A stretch of DNA of 64,000 nucleotides from an uncultured Paracoccaceae bacterium (GCA_947488605.1 CANKZJ010000001.1:744001-808000); one strand, 5' to 3'. Shown: positions 9,418 to 18,097, counted from the first letter of the stretch. The notes: generated by a model not told the origin, from the sequence alone. Numbers and translations: made by a program.

Positions 9418-9476
9418 AAACCGTTATCGGTCTGCTTGGTGAGTAAGCAGACCGATCAGGGGAAGGGTAACGGTTT
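9418..9476 (-). terminator. Nested double inverted repeat, probable terminator of the gene at 9637
   Basis: An inner perfect 12-base stem (ATCGGTCTGCTT / AAGCAGACCGAT, 7-base loop) lies inside outer arms AAACCGTTA / TAACGGTTT. Read on the minus strand, the inner stem is followed by AACGGTTTTT, a usable T-run. It lies about 160 bases after the stop of the gene at 9637, leaving an unusually long 3' segment. Confidence 0.65.
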
Positions 9477-9636
9477 AGAGAAAAAATAACTGCGCGAAGG
9501 CTGGAAAGCGCAGCTAATCTAAAAACCTTGGCCGATGTTTCTGCACTTGCATAGAACTGTTGCGCGGCCATCAACAAATGAGCGGTTTCTCGCTTAAATT
9601 GTTTCGTTAATGTAACGTTCATCTTCAAAGCGTTCA

Positions 9637-10005
9637 TCAACCTTCCCCAAATATCTCGGGGAAGGATTGACGGGCAACAGCCACGTCAATCCGCAACATC
9701 GCCTCGTAACTGGCAGGATCAAAAGGATCTTCCGCGGGAATGACTTCGCGCCCAAAGAACCAACTTAAACGGCCTGCATCCAGATTGCCGCGCACGAAAG
9801 GCTCATCGCCAAATTGCTCCCATAACGCCTGCATAAAACCAGCATCAGCGCGTTTATCTGGAGGTCGGCGGTCTGGATAGCGGATGCGTTCTGTCAGCTC
9901 TGTTGCACCGCCCTTGTTGGCGCGACGCAATGTGAACTGGAAATCAGTACCTGGAAGACGCCCGGGGAAACCGCGGTGCTTGTCCATGTAGGGAAGGTTA
10001 GCCAT
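9637..10005 (-). CDS. Conserved-type protein of the propionyl-CoA carboxylase locus, function unknown
   Basis: A 122-residue soluble protein opening MANLPYMDKHRGFPGRLPG. The middle has LTERIRYPDRRPPDKR, and the acidic C-terminal part ends in RQSFPEIFGEG. It has no signal peptide and no recognised motif. The start is the ATG at 10005, preceded by GGAGG at a good distance. A frame open to 10032 lacks such a site. Its position between pccB and pccA makes it a candidate accessory factor for the pathway, but that is inference from location only. Confidence 0.7.
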   Translation of the reverse strand: MANLPYMDKHRGFPGRLPGTDFQFTLRRANKGGATELTERIRYPDRRPPDKRADAGFMQALWEQFGDEPFVRGNLDAGRLSWFFGREVIPAEDPFDPASYEAMLRIDVAVARQSFPEIFGEG

Positions 10006-10037
10006 GCGCGCCTCCGATAAGCGAAGGAGCAAAGAGG

Positions 10038-10059
10038 ACGGGCCCGAGAGCCCGCCCGT
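10038..10059 (-). terminator. GC-rich hairpin after the 47-residue peptide gene
   Basis: ACGGGC and GCCCGT pair around a ten-base loop on the minus strand, directly after the stop of the small gene at 10071. No long T-run follows (CCTCTTTG), so termination may be partial and could allow reading into the gene at 9637. Confidence 0.5.
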
Positions 10060-10070
10060 AAAAGTTGATG

Positions 10071-10214
10071 CTAGTAAGAGAGCTGGTCGTAATTGACCTG
10101 CTGATGCATGGCTGCATCCGACGTGACGTAGGATACAGACCGATATTGACTACCCGAAACAGCGACAAGCGCCATAAGCGCCGCAACTGTAAAAGCCAGA
10201 AGTCCTTGTACCAT
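10071..10214 (-). CDS. 47-residue membrane/secreted peptide in the pcc locus
   Basis: A short frame encodes 47 residues: MVQGLLAFTVAALMALVAVSG, which is a signal anchor or signal peptide, then SQYRSVSYVTSDAAMQHQQVNYDQLSY, a Tyr/Gln-rich polar tail. It lies between pccB and the gene at 9637 on the same strand and is bounded by a hairpin at its 3' end. Its 5' leader has overlapping alternative hairpins (10227-10314). The translated composition is protein-like. The function is unknown and it could be a leader peptide. Confidence 0.55.
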   Translation of the reverse strand: MVQGLLAFTVAALMALVAVSGSQYRSVSYVTSDAAMHQQVNYDQLSY

Positions 10215-10508
10215 TCTTGTTGCCTGCCTCTTTTTTGAGAGGGCACAGAGCGATCTTTGCCGCCTTGACCCATCGAGAGCGCGATATCCACTTCGCGTGG
10301 ATATTCAGTATCCAAAAATACTGCATTCTCAAAGGGCTCCAAGGCGAACTGCGTGTAATGTTGCCGGAAAGACTCAGATATTCGGCAAGAATTTGCACAG
10401 GCGTCTATTTTTTGCACAGCCATCATACGGCACACTGTCGCGCGATGCCGCCGAGCGCGCAGCCGCGCATACCCAAGCGACCAGCTAACTTATGATCACA
10501 AGACATCA
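10215..10508 (-). promoter_or_regulatory. pccB-to-small-gene spacer with mutually exclusive hairpins
   Basis: No gene is seen in these 294 bases. Read toward the 47-residue peptide gene, the segment 10284-10314 can fold in two ways that exclude each other: ATATCCAC with GTGGATAT, or TGGATA with TATCCA. Nearer the start, CCTCT/AGAGG (10227-10242) pairs around a run of A and would hide the purine-rich ribosome-binding stretch. This looks like a regulated leader, but no known riboswitch is recognised. Confidence 0.4.
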
Positions 10509-12038
10509 TCAAAGCGGAATATTGTCGTGCTTTTTCCACGGTGTGTGCACTTGCTTACCGCGCAACGATGCGAAGGCGCGGCAAACACGCTTGCGGGTTG
10601 ATTGTGGCATGATCACCTCGTCAATGACGCCCTTTTCCGCCGCCACGAACGGGTTTGCGAAACGGTCCTCATAGTCCTGCGTGTGCTGCGCAATCTTTTC
10701 GGGATCATCCAGATCACCACGGTGGATAATCTCGGTCGCCCCTTTGGCACCCATCACCGCGATCTCTGAAGTGGGCCAAGCATAGTTGAAGTCACCATTC
10801 AGGTGCTTTGACGCCATCACGACATAAGCACCACCATAGGCCTTGCGCGTGATCACGGTCACTTTCGGCACGGTCGCTTCGCCATATGCAAAGAGAAGCT
10901 TGGCACCGTGCTTGATCACGCCTGCATACTCTTGCGACGTGCCGGGCAAGAAGCCGGGAACATCAACGAGCGTCAATAGCGGAATTTCAAACGCATCACA
11001 GAAACGCACAAACCGCGCGGCCTTGCGGGACGCATCAATATCAAGACACCCTGCCAGCACCATTGGCTGGTTTGCCACAACCCCAACGGTCGATCCTTCA
11101 AGGCGGATAAATCCTGTCAGGATATTCTTGGCGAACTCTTCCTGAATTTCATAAAAGTCCCCCTCATCCGCGAGCTTCATAATCAGCTCTTTCATGTCAT
11201 AGGGCATGTTCGGGTTATCGGGGACTAGGGTATCGAGACTTTCTTCGACGCGGCTTACATTATCAAAGAATGGACGAACCGGAGGTTTCTGTCGGTTGTT
11301 AGCCGGCAAGAAATCAATCAAGCGACGCACCTCGGCGAGGGCTTCGACATCGTTCTCAAATGCAGCGTCCGCGACCGATGATTTCTTGGTGTGGGTCGAA
11401 GCACCACCTAGCTCTTCTGCGGTGACGTGCTCGTTAGTTACGGTCTTCACCACGTCGGGGCCAGTAACGAACATGTAAGAGCTGTCTTTGACCATGAAGA
11501 TAAAATCGGTCATCGCGGGCGAATAGACCGCGCCACCCGCCGTTGGCCCCATGATCAAACTGATCTGCGGAACAACGCCGGACGCCGTAATGTTGCGCTG
11601 GAAGACTTCGCCATAAGCGGCAAGGCTCGCGACACCCTCTTGGATACGCGCGCCCCCACTGTCGTTAATTCCGATAATGGGTGCGCCGTTTTGCACAGCC
11701 ATATCCATGATCTTGCAAATCTTTTGTCCGTGCGTTTCCGACACCGACCCGCCCATAACGGTGAAATCCTGCGAGAACACATAAACCAACCGTCCGTTGA
11801 TCGTGCCCCAGCCTGTGACAACGCCATCACCTGCTGGACGGTCTTTTTCCATCCCAAAGTCGGTGCAGCGGTGCGCGACAAACATGTCAAATTCTTCAAA
11901 GGAATCATCATCCAGCAACAACTCGACGCGCTCACGCGCCGTCAGCTTGCCTTTGCTATGCTGTGCTGCGATCCGTTTTTCGCCGCCACCCATGCGGGCT
12001 GCTGCGCGCCGCGTCTCAAGTTCCTGCAGAACATCCAT
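10509..12038 (-). CDS. pccB: Propionyl-CoA carboxylase, carboxyltransferase (beta) subunit
   Basis: Transfers carboxyl from carboxybiotin on PccA to propionyl-CoA. The 509-residue protein has the two crotonase-like halves of the family, with segments such as [83 protein letters not shown] and [10 protein letters not shown]. Length fits PccB (about 510). The start chosen is the ATG at 12038 ([11 protein letters not shown]) with AAGGTG upstream. The frame is open to 12149, but that part runs into the operator array. It is divergent from an MFS gene and is probably controlled by PccR. Confidence 0.97.
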   Translation of the reverse strand: MDVLQELETRRAAARMGGGEKRIAAQHSKGKLTARERVELLLDDDSFEEFDMFVAHRCTDFGMEKDRPAGDGVVTGWGTINGRLVYVFSQDFTVMGGSVSETHGQKICKIMDMAVQNGAPIIGINDSGGARIQEGVASLAAYGEVFQRNITASGVVPQISLIMGPTAGGAVYSPAMTDFIFMVKDSSYMFVTGPDVVKTVTNEHVTAEELGGASTHTKKSSVADAAFENDVEALAEVRRLIDFLPANNRQKPPVRPFFDNVSRVEESLDTLVPDNPNMPYDMKELIMKLADEGDFYEIQEEFAKNILTGFIRLEGSTVGVVANQPMVLAGCLDIDASRKAARFVRFCDAFEIPLLTLVDVPGFLPGTSQEYAGVIKHGAKLLFAYGEATVPKVTVITRKAYGGAYVVMASKHLNGDFNYAWPTSEIAVMGAKGATEIIHRGDLDDPEKIAQHTQDYEDRFANPFVAAEKGVIDEVIMPQSTRKRVCRAFASLRGKQVHTPWKKHDNIPL

Positions 12039-12110
12039 CAGATCACACCTTTGCATTTGGTCCGTATGCATAGCGCGAACGACGTGATGACAGAAGAGCC
12101 AATAGGTATA

Positions 12111-12169
12111 TTTGCAAAGTAACTGATTTGCATTATTCAAATTCTGCAAACTTGCAAATATTTGCAGAA
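12111..12169. promoter_or_regulatory. Array of TTTGCA-type operator units (probable PccR sites) before pccB
   Basis: The array has TTTGCAAA at 12111-12118, TTTGCA at 12127-12132, and then TTCTGCAAA (12142-12150), CTTGCAAAT and TTTGCAGAA (12161-12169). The last block contains the perfect palindrome TGCAAATATTTGCA. In Rhodobacter sphaeroides, PccR is reported to bind repeated TTTGCAAA units; I state this from memory. The array lies between pccB and the divergent MFS gene and could control both. Confidence 0.75.
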
Positions 12170-12212
12170 CGCAGTGATAGACAATCCCTCTTCGCGGGCT
12201 TAGGTTTCAAGA

Positions 12213-13424
12213 ATGACCACCCTCCCTACGATCCGCTTTCTGGATCGCACAACACCACCACATATTCTGACACTCGTGTTGATCACCGGCATGTCCGCGC
12301 TCAGCATGTCAATATTCTTGCCTTCGCTGTCCGCGATGACGACTTATTTCGACACAGAGTACGCCATCATGCAGATCGCGCTGTCGGGCTATCTGGCGGC
12401 GACTGCTGTGCTGCAAGTCTTTATCGGTCCGATTTCAGACCGCTATGGGCGCCGTATTCTTGTGCTGGGCTCACTTGGCGTATTTGTTGTGGCGACTATT
12501 GGTGCGCTATTTGCCACCACGGTCGAAGTCTTCTTATTTTTCCGTATCATGCAGGCAGCTGTCGCCACATCGATGGCCCTTGGCCGCGCCATTGTGCGCG
12601 ATATCGTCCCACAGGCCGAAGCCGCATCGATGATCGGCTATGTCACGATGGGCATGGCCTTGGTGCCGATGGTCGGCCCCATGATTGGCGGCGCGTTAGA
12701 GCAAGCCTATAGCTGGCACGCGACATTCGTTTTCCTTGGGCTGGCTGGGTTTATGACGCTCACGCTGGTCTACTTTGACTTGGGCGAGACCGTGAAGGGC
12801 GAAGGCACCAGCTTTCGCGATCAACTCAAAACCTATCCAGAACTGCTAAGCTCACCGCGCTTTTGGGGCTACGTGTTATGCGCAGCCTTCGCCTCGGGTG
12901 CGTTCTTTGCGCTCTTGGGTGGCACGTCCTTTGTTGCCAGCGATATCTTCGGACTTTCCCCACTTTGGAGCGGTATCTCGCTCGGCGCACCTGCGGTTGG
13001 CTATGCTGTCGGCAACTTTATCTCAGGCCGGTATTCTGTGAGAATGGGCATCAACAAGATGGCCGTGATCGGAAGCATCGTTATCATTGCAGGCCTCGGC
13101 GCTTCGGTTCTTTTGACGTGGGCGGGGGTCAACCATCCACTTAACTTTTTCGGGTTTTGCGTGTTTTTGGGTTTGGGTAACGGGATCTTACTGCCCAATG
13201 TCATGGCAGGGTCAATTTCGGTGCGCCCTCACCTGGCAGGAACTGCAAGTGGTCTTGGCGGCGCGATCATGATTGGTGGTGGTGCCGCTCTATCGCAATT
13301 TTCAGGAAGCATCCTGACGATCGAGACGGGAACCATGCCGCTGCAACTTACAATGCTCAGTGTCGCGGTGCTCGCACTGCTCTCGGTTCTCTTTGTGATA
13401 TGGCGGGAAAAGCAGATCGCTTGA
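12213..13424 (+). CDS. MFS drug-resistance transporter, Bcr/CflA type
   Basis: A 403-residue inner-membrane protein with 12 predicted transmembrane helices. The major-facilitator signature between helices 2 and 3 is GPISDRYGRRILVLGSLGVF. An N-terminal LSMSIFLPSLSAMTTYF segment is typical of the Bcr/CflA branch, which exports drugs such as bicyclomycin by proton antiport. It is divergent from pccB across the operator array and is followed by pccR, so a role in exporting an organic acid or toxic intermediate is possible but unproved. Confidence 0.85.
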   Translation: MTTLPTIRFLDRTTPPHILTLVLITGMSALSMSIFLPSLSAMTTYFDTEYAIMQIALSGYLAATAVLQVFIGPISDRYGRRILVLGSLGVFVVATIGALFATTVEVFLFFRIMQAAVATSMALGRAIVRDIVPQAEAASMIGYVTMGMALVPMVGPMIGGALEQAYSWHATFVFLGLAGFMTLTLVYFDLGETVKGEGTSFRDQLKTYPELLSSPRFWGYVLCAAFASGAFFALLGGTSFVASDIFGLSPLWSGISLGAPAVGYAVGNFISGRYSVRMGINKMAVIGSIVIIAGLGASVLLTWAGVNHPLNFFGFCVFLGLGNGILLPNVMAGSISVRPHLAGTASGLGGAIMIGGGAALSQFSGSILTIETGTMPLQLTMLSVAVLALLSVLFVIWREKQIA

Positions 13425-13430
13425 CGCTTT

Positions 13431-13468
13431 CTTTGCAGTTGCTAATGTGACCTAGCAAATCTGCAAAG
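13431..13468 (+). promoter_or_regulatory. Large inverted repeat before pccR (probable autoregulatory operator)
   Basis: CTTTGCAG-TTGCTA at 13431-13444 is matched by TAGCAA-(AT)-CTGCAAAG at 13453-13468, making an almost perfect 14+14 base dyad. It shares TTTGCA units with the array before pccB. It ends eight bases before the pccR start codon, so bound protein would block transcription or translation of pccR. Confidence 0.75.
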
Positions 13469-13475
13469 GTGGGAT

Positions 13476-14876
13476 ATGGCAGTTCAAAAACTCTATGCGG
13501 GTGCCAAGCTGCGTGAATTGCGCGGACGGTTATCGCTGACCCAGAAAGCCTTTGCAGAAAAGCTGGGTGTGTCGCTGCCATACCTCAATCAAATGGAAAA
13601 TAATAACCGCCCTGTTTCCACGGCCGTGGTGTTGGGACTGGCGCAGGAATTCGGGTTTGATGTCACCGAATTGCAGTCCGGCGATGAAGCACGCCTTGTC
13701 GGCGACATGCGCGAAGCACTTGCCGATCCAGTGTTCACTGGTCCCGCCCCGGCGCTTGCTGATATGCGCCTTGCCGCAGCCAACGCCCCGGCCCTTGCCC
13801 GCGCATTCCTTGATTTACACGCAGCTTACAGACAAACGCACGAACGGTTGGCGTCACTGGACGAAGCTTTGGGCCGCGAAGATGCGCGATTGCAACCCAG
13901 CCCCTGGGAAGAGGTTCGGGACTTCTTTCATTACTGCGACAACTATATTGATGCGGTTGATCGCGCAGCAGAGCGTTTTGCCAGCCGCACCAGCCCCGGC
14001 GAGACGATGGCCGAAGCCGCCGTGCGCATGTTGGACAGTCACGGGATCAAGACCGTTTTTCGTGATGCCGTTGATGTGCGGCACTTCGATCCGGAAACCA
14101 AGACGCTCGCAATTTCACAGTTTGCGCGCAGTGCAACGCAGACGTTTCAGCTGTTGTTGCAGTTGGCTTTGGTCAGCCAAGCGTCCCTGCTGGACGCAAC
14201 ACTCGATCTTGCGCGTTTTCAATCAGACGAGGCACGAAGCATCGCTAAGGTTGGGCTGGCTAACTATTTCGCAGGTGCCGCGTTAATGCCCTATGCGGCG
14301 TTCTTGTCGGCAGCCCAAGCGACACGCCACGATCTTGAGGTGCTCTCTGCCCGCTTTGGCGCGTCACTTGAACAAGTTGCACATCGGCTGTCCACACTGC
14401 AACGGCCCGGCGCAAAGGGTATTCCGTTCTTCTTTGTGCGGGTCGATCAGGCAGGAACGATCACAAAACGGCATTCTGCAACAACACTTCAGTTTGCGCG
14501 CTACGGGGGGGCATGCCCGCTGTGGAATGTGCATCAGGCGTTTGAATTACCCGGACAATTCCTGCGGCAGCTCGCCGAAACCCCCGATGGTGCGCAGTAC
14601 TTCTGTCTCGCGCGCGACGTGAGCAAATCTGGCGGTGCCTACAATGTCCCCACGCGGCGCTACGCCATCGGCCTGGGTTGCGAGGTGCGCCATGTAGATG
14701 CACTGGTCTATGCAGATCATATGGACACGACCGCCGCAGAAGCCTACGCCCCTATCGGCATCTCATGCCGTATCTGTGAGCGGCGCAATTGCCATCAACG
14801 CTCTGTTCCACCGCTTGAGCGGCAATTGCGCGTTGATCCAGATCGTCGTGGTGTCTTGCCGTATCAACTTGACTAA
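13476..14876 (+). CDS. pccR: Short-chain fatty acyl-CoA regulator (ScfR family), PccR-like
   Basis: A 466-residue XRE-type transcription factor. It has a helix-turn-helix at about residues 8-62 (LRELRGRLSLTQKAFAEKLGVSLPYLNQMENNNRPV). A long middle region with helical and IrrE/ImmA-like parts follows. The Cys/His-rich C-terminal motif is CRICERRNCHQRSVPPL, after which comes VDPDRRGVLPYQLD. ScfR proteins sense short-chain acyl-CoA and control propionyl-CoA or related pathways. Adjacent pccB and shared operators support PccR. GGTGGGAT is the ribosome site. Confidence 0.9.
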   Translation: MAVQKLYAGAKLRELRGRLSLTQKAFAEKLGVSLPYLNQMENNNRPVSTAVVLGLAQEFGFDVTELQSGDEARLVGDMREALADPVFTGPAPALADMRLAAANAPALARAFLDLHAAYRQTHERLASLDEALGREDARLQPSPWEEVRDFFHYCDNYIDAVDRAAERFASRTSPGETMAEAAVRMLDSHGIKTVFRDAVDVRHFDPETKTLAISQFARSATQTFQLLLQLALVSQASLLDATLDLARFQSDEARSIAKVGLANYFAGAALMPYAAFLSAAQATRHDLEVLSARFGASLEQVAHRLSTLQRPGAKGIPFFFVRVDQAGTITKRHSATTLQFARYGGACPLWNVHQAFELPGQFLRQLAETPDGAQYFCLARDVSKSGGAYNVPTRRYAIGLGCEVRHVDALVYADHMDTTAAEAYAPIGISCRICERRNCHQRSVPPLERQLRVDPDRRGVLPYQLD

Positions 14877-14928
14877 GCTGACCAATCTGGATGCAATAGG
14901 CGCAACATTTTTCGGGGGAGAATAAGCG

Positions 14929-15381
14929 ATGGAACTCAGTGGCTCACGCGTGATTGCGGCGGATATTGATACGGTTTGGGCGCATCTGAACAATCCCGAA
15001 ACACTCAAGGCCTGTATCCCGGGGTGTGAAGAACTGACCGGTTCGCCCGAAGAAGGATTTGCAGCAGTCGTCAAACAAAAGGTCGGCCCTGTGAAAGCCA
15101 CCTTCAAAGGCGAGGTTGTCTTGGAAAACGTGGTCCCCGGACAAAGCTATACCATTACCGGGGAAGGCAAGGGTGGCGTTGCCGGCTTTGCCAAGGGTGG
15201 CGCGGATGTCGTGTTGCTCACTGTCGAAGACGGCACAGAACTGACCTATAACGCCCAAGCCAAGGTTGGCGGTAAGCTCGCTCAACTGGGCAACCGCATC
15301 ATCGGCGGGTTCGCCCGCAAGATGGCGGACGAATTCTTTGATCGTTTTCAGAATACTGTCGAAGGCCGCGAGACCGCTTAA
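14929..15381 (+). CDS. CoxG/SRPBCC-family protein
   Basis: A 150-residue START/SRPBCC-fold protein of the carbon-monoxide-dehydrogenase subunit G (CoxG) group: MELSGSRVIAADIDTVWAHLNNPETLKACIPGCEEL at the N-terminus, then FAAVVKQKVGPVKATFKGEV and KVGGKLAQLGNRIIGGFARKMADEFFDRF. CoxG-like proteins can tether CO dehydrogenase to the membrane, but no cox structural genes are in the window, so this may be a stand-alone paralogue. It ends 4 bases inside the convergent DUF465 gene. Confidence 0.85.
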   Translation: MELSGSRVIAADIDTVWAHLNNPETLKACIPGCEELTGSPEEGFAAVVKQKVGPVKATFKGEVVLENVVPGQSYTITGEGKGGVAGFAKGGADVVLLTVEDGTELTYNAQAKVGGKLAQLGNRIIGGFARKMADEFFDRFQNTVEGRETA

Positions 15382-15617
15382 GCGTCGCGCAAAGCGGCAC
15401 TGATCTGATCTTTCAGTGCAAGGCGTTGTTTGCGCATTTCAACCATATGCAAATCATCTGTCGGTTCCACATCGGTTTCGGCGCGGTGGATGGCGCGATT
15501 GATCACGTGATAGTCGTCAAAAAGCTTTGCGAAATGCGCGTTATCCGCTTTCAGCGCGTGCATGGCGTCAACTTTGTCAGGGAATTCTTCGGCCAGTTCA
15601 TGGGGCGTATGTGACAT
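15378..15617 (-). CDS. DUF465 (YdcH-like) small helical protein
   Basis: A 79-residue cytosolic protein with the DUF465 pattern: HTPHELAEEFPDKVDAMHALKADNAHFAKLFDDYHVINRAIHRAET followed by MRKQRLALKDQISAAL, two helices that likely form a coiled-coil hairpin. The function is unknown. The start is the ATG at 15617, with GAGGAAG upstream; a longer frame adds MTQKKRKKL. It overlaps the end of the CoxG-like gene by 4 bases. Confidence 0.85.
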   Translation of the reverse strand: MSHTPHELAEEFPDKVDAMHALKADNAHFAKLFDDYHVINRAIHRAETDVEPTDDLHMVEMRKQRLALKDQISAALRDA

Positions 15618-15700
15618 CAGTTTCTTCCTCTTCTTCTGGGTCAAGAACAGCTTAGCTTCGCAATTCAGGATCGGCCTTGATAAGGATCAACAAATACGGA

Positions 15701-16345
15701 TCAGCGACGTGCAGCACGCCAGCCCGCCGCCTCGGCTTCGGCGCGCGAGCAAAACCAGCGCTCCCCAGTGTTGGGATTGATGCGGGTCCGGCTGTAGTGG
15801 TCTTGACCGGGAACATGATAGATGCGGCCCCCGGATGAAATGTTGCCTTTGATAGCGCAGTTTTGGTTCGGAACCGGGTCGTCGGAAAATTGCGCCGCCC
15901 GGTAATCTGATGGCAACTGTATCTCAACCGCCCAAAGCCCACGCCCCGCGACTGCAGCCGCCTTTTCATCCAAATCATAAGTTTCGGAGTACCGCCGATA
16001 CGCCCAAGCCAAACCGGAGCGCACGATCGCCTGTCCGATATCACGACCATCGACGCTGCACTGTGCAACGACGCGCCCGTAACGATCGGTATCGCGCGAC
16101 TGGCAACGGGCATAGGCACCTTCAAAAGCGTTTGCGACGGCATCACGGGTCCAAGCGCCGCAATCCCACTGACGGCCGTCCGCAGCACAGGGTTGCCCCA
16201 TCTCAGGCGCATCAATCCCAAAGAGCCGCACGCGCGTTCCACCGACATCAATCGTATCCGCGTCGATGACACGCACGGTTCCATTGGGTGCCGCAAAAGC
16301 CGGAGCGCCGAGCAACACAAAGATGAGGGCAATGAAACGAAGCAT
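15701..16345 (-). CDS. Secreted staphylococcal-nuclease-like (SNase) protein
   Basis: A 214-residue protein with a signal peptide (MLRFIALIFVLLGAPAFAA). An SNase domain follows: GTVRVIDADTIDVGGTRVRLFGIDAPEMGQ gives the Arg-Asp pair and metal Asp of the family, then RDTDRYGRVVAQC and GLAWAYRRYSE. A C-terminal extension (KGNISSGGRIYHVPGQDHYSRTRINPNTGERWFCSRAEAEAAGWRAA) matches the ExoI-like extension found in alphaproteobacterial homologues. It probably degrades nucleic acid in the periplasm or outside the cell. A CtrA-like box sits about 55-70 bases upstream. Confidence 0.88.
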   Translation of the reverse strand: MLRFIALIFVLLGAPAFAAPNGTVRVIDADTIDVGGTRVRLFGIDAPEMGQPCAADGRQWDCGAWTRDAVANAFEGAYARCQSRDTDRYGRVVAQCSVDGRDIGQAIVRSGLAWAYRRYSETYDLDEKAAAVAGRGLWAVEIQLPSDYRAAQFSDDPVPNQNCAIKGNISSGGRIYHVPGQDHYSRTRINPNTGERWFCSRAEAEAAGWRAARR

Positions 16346-16399
16346 GCCCTGATCTAGTGAGGGTCCGTCCTTCGGTTCAAGGTGTTTCGTTAACTAAGG

Positions 16400-16415
16400 T
16401 TAAGAAAGTGTTAAC
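16400..16415 (-). promoter_or_regulatory. CtrA-like binding site (TTAA-N7-TTAA)
   Basis: The segment reads TTAA-GAAAGTG-TTAAC on the plus strand and TTAA-CACTTTC-TTAACC on the minus strand, a full match to the TTAA-N7-TTAAC consensus of the alphaproteobacterial cell-cycle regulator CtrA. It lies 55-70 bases upstream of the SNase gene. A third TTAA (16390-16393) lies nearby. Confidence 0.5.
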
Positions 16416-16438
16416 TGAGCCATCATAGCACCTTACCA

Positions 16439-18097
16439 TCACCGCTGTTCGGTCTCCCACGCAGGATGAATCCATGGTTTATCATTGGACGGCGCCAGCG
16501 GGTGGCGCTGCAAAATATGATCCGCAGCCTTTTCGCCGACCATGATCGAAGGACCGTTGGTGTTGCCATTGGTGACACGTGGAAAGATCGAGCTGTCCGC
16601 CACGCGCAGCCCGTCCACACCGATGACACGCGTTTGCGGATCGACAACCGCCATTGGATCACGCGGGTCGCCCATTTTGCACGTGCCACAAGGGTGATAA
16701 GCGCTTTCGGCATGTTCACGAATAACGGCATCAAGGGCTTCATCGCTCTGTGCCTCTTCGCCGGGCTGGATTTCGCGGCCACGGTATTCGTCAAACGCGG
16801 GTTGTGCAAAAATCTCGCGGGTGAGGCGAATGCAGGTGCGGAAGTCTTCCCAATCTTGCGGATGGGACATGTAGTTGAATTCAATTTTGGGATGGTCTTG
16901 CGGATCAGCGGAACGCAATGTGACTTGCCCGCGCGACTTGGACCGCATCGGCCCCACATGCGCTTGGAAGCCATGCCCATCTGGGACAATTTTGCCGTCG
17001 TAACTGACCGCTATGGGGAGGAAATGGAACTGGATATCAGGGTATTTGATGCCAGCGCGGGACCGGATGAAGCCAGCGCTCTCGAACTGGTTTGAACTGC
17101 CCAGCCCCGTTTTCCAAAGCAGCCATTCGAGACCGATCTTGGCTTTGCCGCGCAGGTTCCAATATGAAAACAACGAGACAGGTTTCGTAGCCGCCTGTTG
17201 GATATAGAGTTCAAGATGATCTTGCAGGTTTTGCCCTACGCCGGGGCGGTCTGCGACAACGTCTATCCCATGCTCTTTCAGGTGTTCGGCGGGACCGATG
17301 CCTGACAGCATCAACAGCTTTGGCGTGTTGAGTGAAGACGCGGCAACAATGACTTCTTTATTGGCAGTGATGACCTCAACCTTGTTGCCACGGCTGACCT
17401 CTACACCTGTCGCTCGACCGTTTTCGATGACGATCTTACGCGCAAACGCCCGCGTGATATTGCAGTTTGGCCTTTGCAGCGCAGGCCGCATGTAAGCGCT
17501 GGCGGCTGACCAGCGTTTGCCTTTGTAGATGGTGGCATCAAAGGGGCCAAAGCCCTCTTGTTGTTCGCCGTTGTAATCGCCCGTCACCGGATAACCAGCT
17601 TGTTCGCCTGCATCGACGAACGCCCGTGTGAGCGGGTTCTTACGGGGCCCACGTGTGACATGCAGCGGCCCATCTTTGCCACGCCATGCGGGGTTTCCGC
17701 CATGCCCGCCGTCATGCCAGTGTTCCATTCGTTTGAAGTAGGGCAGCACGTCGGCATAAGACCAACCATGTGCACCACTTTCGGCCCAATAGTCATAATC
17801 GCAGGCATGGCCCCGCACATAAATCATGCCGTTGATAGAGGACGACCCACCGATGACTTTACCGCGCGGCGTGACCAACGCGCGGCCACCAAGGTTCGGC
17901 TCAGGCTCTGACTTCATTCCCCAATCGTAGCGTTTCATGTTCATCGGATAAGACAGCGCCGCTGGCATCTGGATGAACGGGCCTGCGTCGGTCCCGCCAT
18001 GTTCAATAACCAGAACTTGTTTGCCCGCTTCGGCCAAACGGTAAGCGATGGCGCAGCCCGCAGAGCCTGCGCCGATAATGACATAATCAGCTTGCAT
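16439..18097 (-). CDS. betA: Choline dehydrogenase
   Basis: A GMC-family flavoenzyme that oxidises choline to betaine aldehyde at the inner membrane. The 552-residue product opens with the FAD Rossmann motif [23 protein letters not shown] signatures include [19 protein letters not shown] and [16 protein letters not shown], and the C-terminal catalytic region is [13 protein letters not shown]. Length fits BetA. Its ATG follows the betB stop codon directly (TAG-ATG), and it is the last gene of the betI-betC-betB-betA unit. Confidence 0.96.
   Translation of the reverse strand: MQADYVIIGAGSAGCAIAYRLAEAGKQVLVIEHGGTDAGPFIQMPAALSYPMNMKRYDWGMKSEPEPNLGGRALVTPRGKVIGGSSSINGMIYVRGHACDYDYWAESGAHGWSYADVLPYFKRMEHWHDGGHGGNPAWRGKDGPLHVTRGPRKNPLTRAFVDAGEQAGYPVTGDYNGEQQEGFGPFDATIYKGKRWSAASAYMRPALQRPNCNITRAFARKIVIENGRATGVEVSRGNKVEVITANKEVIVAASSLNTPKLLMLSGIGPAEHLKEHGIDVVADRPGVGQNLQDHLELYIQQAATKPVSLFSYWNLRGKAKIGLEWLLWKTGLGSSNQFESAGFIRSRAGIKYPDIQFHFLPIAVSYDGKIVPDGHGFQAHVGPMRSKSRGQVTLRSADPQDHPKIEFNYMSHPQDWEDFRTCIRLTREIFAQPAFDEYRGREIQPGEEAQSDEALDAVIREHAESAYHPCGTCKMGDPRDPMAVVDPQTRVIGVDGLRVADSSIFPRVTNGNTNGPSIMVGEKAADHILQRHPLAPSNDKPWIHPAWETEQR

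Larger units (their letters stand above)
9297..9636. other. Gene-free stretch holding two inverted repeats
   Basis: No supportable gene is seen in these 340 bases. The stretch holds a short inverted repeat (9373-9391) upstream of the lipoprotein gene and a large nested hairpin (9418-9476). A frame that crosses it on the minus strand overlaps the lipoprotein gene and has no family resemblance. Confidence 0.6.

Noticed and set aside
9011..9640. 209-codon minus-strand frame across the lipoprotein gene and spacer
   Set aside because: It overlaps the lipoprotein and both hairpins and has no family resemblance or even hydrophobic pattern.
12039..12149. N-terminal extension of pccB to 12149
   Set aside because: The family begins at [11 protein letters not shown] and the extra codons would translate the operator array.
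14765..14860. Inverted repeats (CGCAATTGCC/GGCAATTGCG and ATCAACGC/GCGTTGAT) at the 3' end of pccR, considered as a terminator
   Set aside because: They lie within the conserved CxxCxxxxC-containing coding region and no T-run follows, so codon content explains them sufficiently.
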